NCBI GenBank assembly: GCA_016744295.1
Contig: JADGEQ010000025.1
Coordinates: forward strand, 1-64,000
Direction: 5' to 3'
Source: Desulfobacteraceae bacterium
GTDB taxonomy: Bacteria; Desulfobacterota; Desulfobacteria; Desulfobacterales; Desulfobacteraceae
Length of the DNA stretch: 64,000 bases
A program made the position numbers and the translations under genes. The notes beneath the pieces were generated by a model. That model had not been told where the DNA came from and searched no databases. It saw only the letters and a program-made list of their open reading frames with translations. Below are positions 63,348-64,000 of the stretch, one piece after another (within the stretch, counting starts at the first letter, position 1; each line of letters starts with the position of its first letter).

Positions 63348-63435
63348 ATACTCTTTTATCAATATCATTTATTTGAAATTTTAGTTTCAATTGTAAAAAT
63401 AACCTAGTTTGCATGTTTTAAAACAGGAGATATCA

Positions 63436-64000
63436 ATGACAAACACACTACCCAAACAGGCCCAGATCATCATTATCGGCGGCGGTATTGTTGGATGCAG
63501 CACAGCCTATCATTTAACCAAGGCAGGATTTAAGGATGTATTGCTTCTGGAAAGAAAGGAATTGGGATCCGGTACCACCTTTGCGGCGGCAGGACTTTTG
63601 GCCCAGCTTCGCCAGAACCAGGAGATGACCAACCTGGCCAAATATGCTGCCCAGCTTTATTCCACCCTGGGAGAAGAAACAGGGGTCAACACCGGGTTTG
63701 TAAGAACCGGTGCCATTGGTGTCTGTCAGACCGAGGACAGAAGGCTGGAATGGTTACGGGGTGCTGCCATGGCCAAGGCCTTTGGCATTGATATGCACGA
63801 GATCAGCCTGAAAGAGGCCGAGGACATGGTTCCGGGAATGAGCAGCCAGGGGCTTATTTCCGCTTTTTATCTTCCCAATGACGGCCAGGTGGATCCCATT
63901 GGCGCCACCCAGGCCCTGGCCAAGGGCGCAAAGATGGGCGGGGCCACCATCATCGAAAACTGCAAGGTGTTGGATATTGAGGTCAAAAACGGGGAAATTG
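63436..64000 (+). CDS. FAD-dependent oxidoreductase, dimethylglycine/sarcosine dehydrogenase-like (5' part)
   Basis: The first 188 codons of a DAO-fold flavoprotein; the rest lies beyond the window. The FAD-binding motif IIIGGGIVGCSTAYHL is at about 12-27, ending in an acidic residue after the second strand (LLLERKEL). GSGTTFAAAGLLAQLR (about 45-60) is close to the G-S-G-T-T-W-H-A-A-G-L signature of dimethylglycine and sarcosine dehydrogenases, which pass the methyl group to tetrahydrofolate when fused to a GcvT domain; whether that domain follows cannot be seen. CAGGAG lies 6 bp before the ATG. A sigma-54 promoter and paired palindromes precede it. Confidence 0.85.
   Translation, partial: MTNTLPKQAQIIIIGGGIVGCSTAYHLTKAGFKDVLLLERKELGSGTTFAAAGLLAQLRQNQEMTNLAKYAAQLYSTLGEETGVNTGFVRTGAIGVCQTEDRRLEWLRGAAMAKAFGIDMHEISLKEAEDMVPGMSSQGLISAFYLPNDGQVDPIGATQALAKGAKMGGATIIENCKVLDIEVKNGEI

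Noticed and set aside
1-64000. CRISPR arrays and tRNA/rRNA genes
   Set aside because: No regularly spaced repeats and no tRNA- or rRNA-like segments were seen on either strand.

Overview
The window looks like a chromosomal segment of a marine-type, anaerobic sulfate-reducing Desulfobacteraceae (Desulfobacterota) bacterium. No rRNA is present, so this rests on gene content: an EFR1-type flavodoxin-ferredoxin, a sulfide:quinone oxidoreductase paired with DUF1641, a glycyl radical enzyme, several sigma-54 activators with PAS sensors, a TRAP transporter, PAS kinases that begin AKKPTYEELE, and very large flagellar axial proteins.

Layout. 1-2.6 kb: a minus-strand array of gene cassettes separated by attC-like sites (a FosX-like fosfomycin hydrolase, a zinc-ribbon/FRG protein, and a HigBA toxin-antitoxin pair). 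No integron integrase is visible, so this is an orphan attC cluster. It is followed by 1.1 kb of IS debris. 3.7-18.4 kb: mostly housekeeping genes on the minus strand: a PPX1-type DHH phosphoesterase, tesA-ybbA-ybbP, EFR1, CvfB, an SDR, a metallo-beta-lactamase-fold hydrolase, DUF1641-SQR, a chemoreceptor with a separate periplasmic Cache protein, and a PPOX-fold protein. 18.5-22.8 kb: an operon of a FadR-type regulator, a glycyl radical enzyme of unknown substrate and its activase, with a FadR-type operator upstream. 23-28 kb: a PAS-PAS kinase fragment lacking the ATPase domain, a periplasmic binding protein, an MFS transporter and a frameshifted potassium channel.

28-44 kb: a flagellar late-gene region (fliD on minus; flgD-flgE-flgN-flgK-flgL on plus; fliC on minus). 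Every secreted axial protein is much longer than usual. Similar modules recur in different axial proteins, and the flagellin carries a roughly 455-residue insert built from G-S/T-x-L/I-x-x hexads that looks like a beta-solenoid. fliD and fliC have sigma-28-type promoters of identical geometry. 44.6-48.8 kb: a degenerate IS481-like protein, a trio of anti-sigma factor, periplasmic sensor and ECF sigma factor in the order of cnrYXH, and a sensor-less sigma-54 activator.

49-64 kb: one-carbon/nitrogen catabolism under sigma-54. Adenine deaminase, an NCS1 permease and a cyclase-family hydrolase are followed by FtcD and FchA-type folate enzymes. Next come two PAS-type sigma-54 activators, a DctPQM TRAP transporter and the start of a dimethylglycine/sarcosine dehydrogenase-like flavoprotein. 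Three good sigma-54 promoters (upstream of ade, dctP and the flavoprotein) each have a pair of palindromes about 130-145 bp upstream. The dctP and flavoprotein promoters share one palindrome (TGATTCA-N4-TGAATCA) with nearly identical spacing; ade has a different one (AAGTC-N6-GACTT). This reads as two adjacent regulons, each with its own activator, that may both deliver C1 units to tetrahydrofolate.
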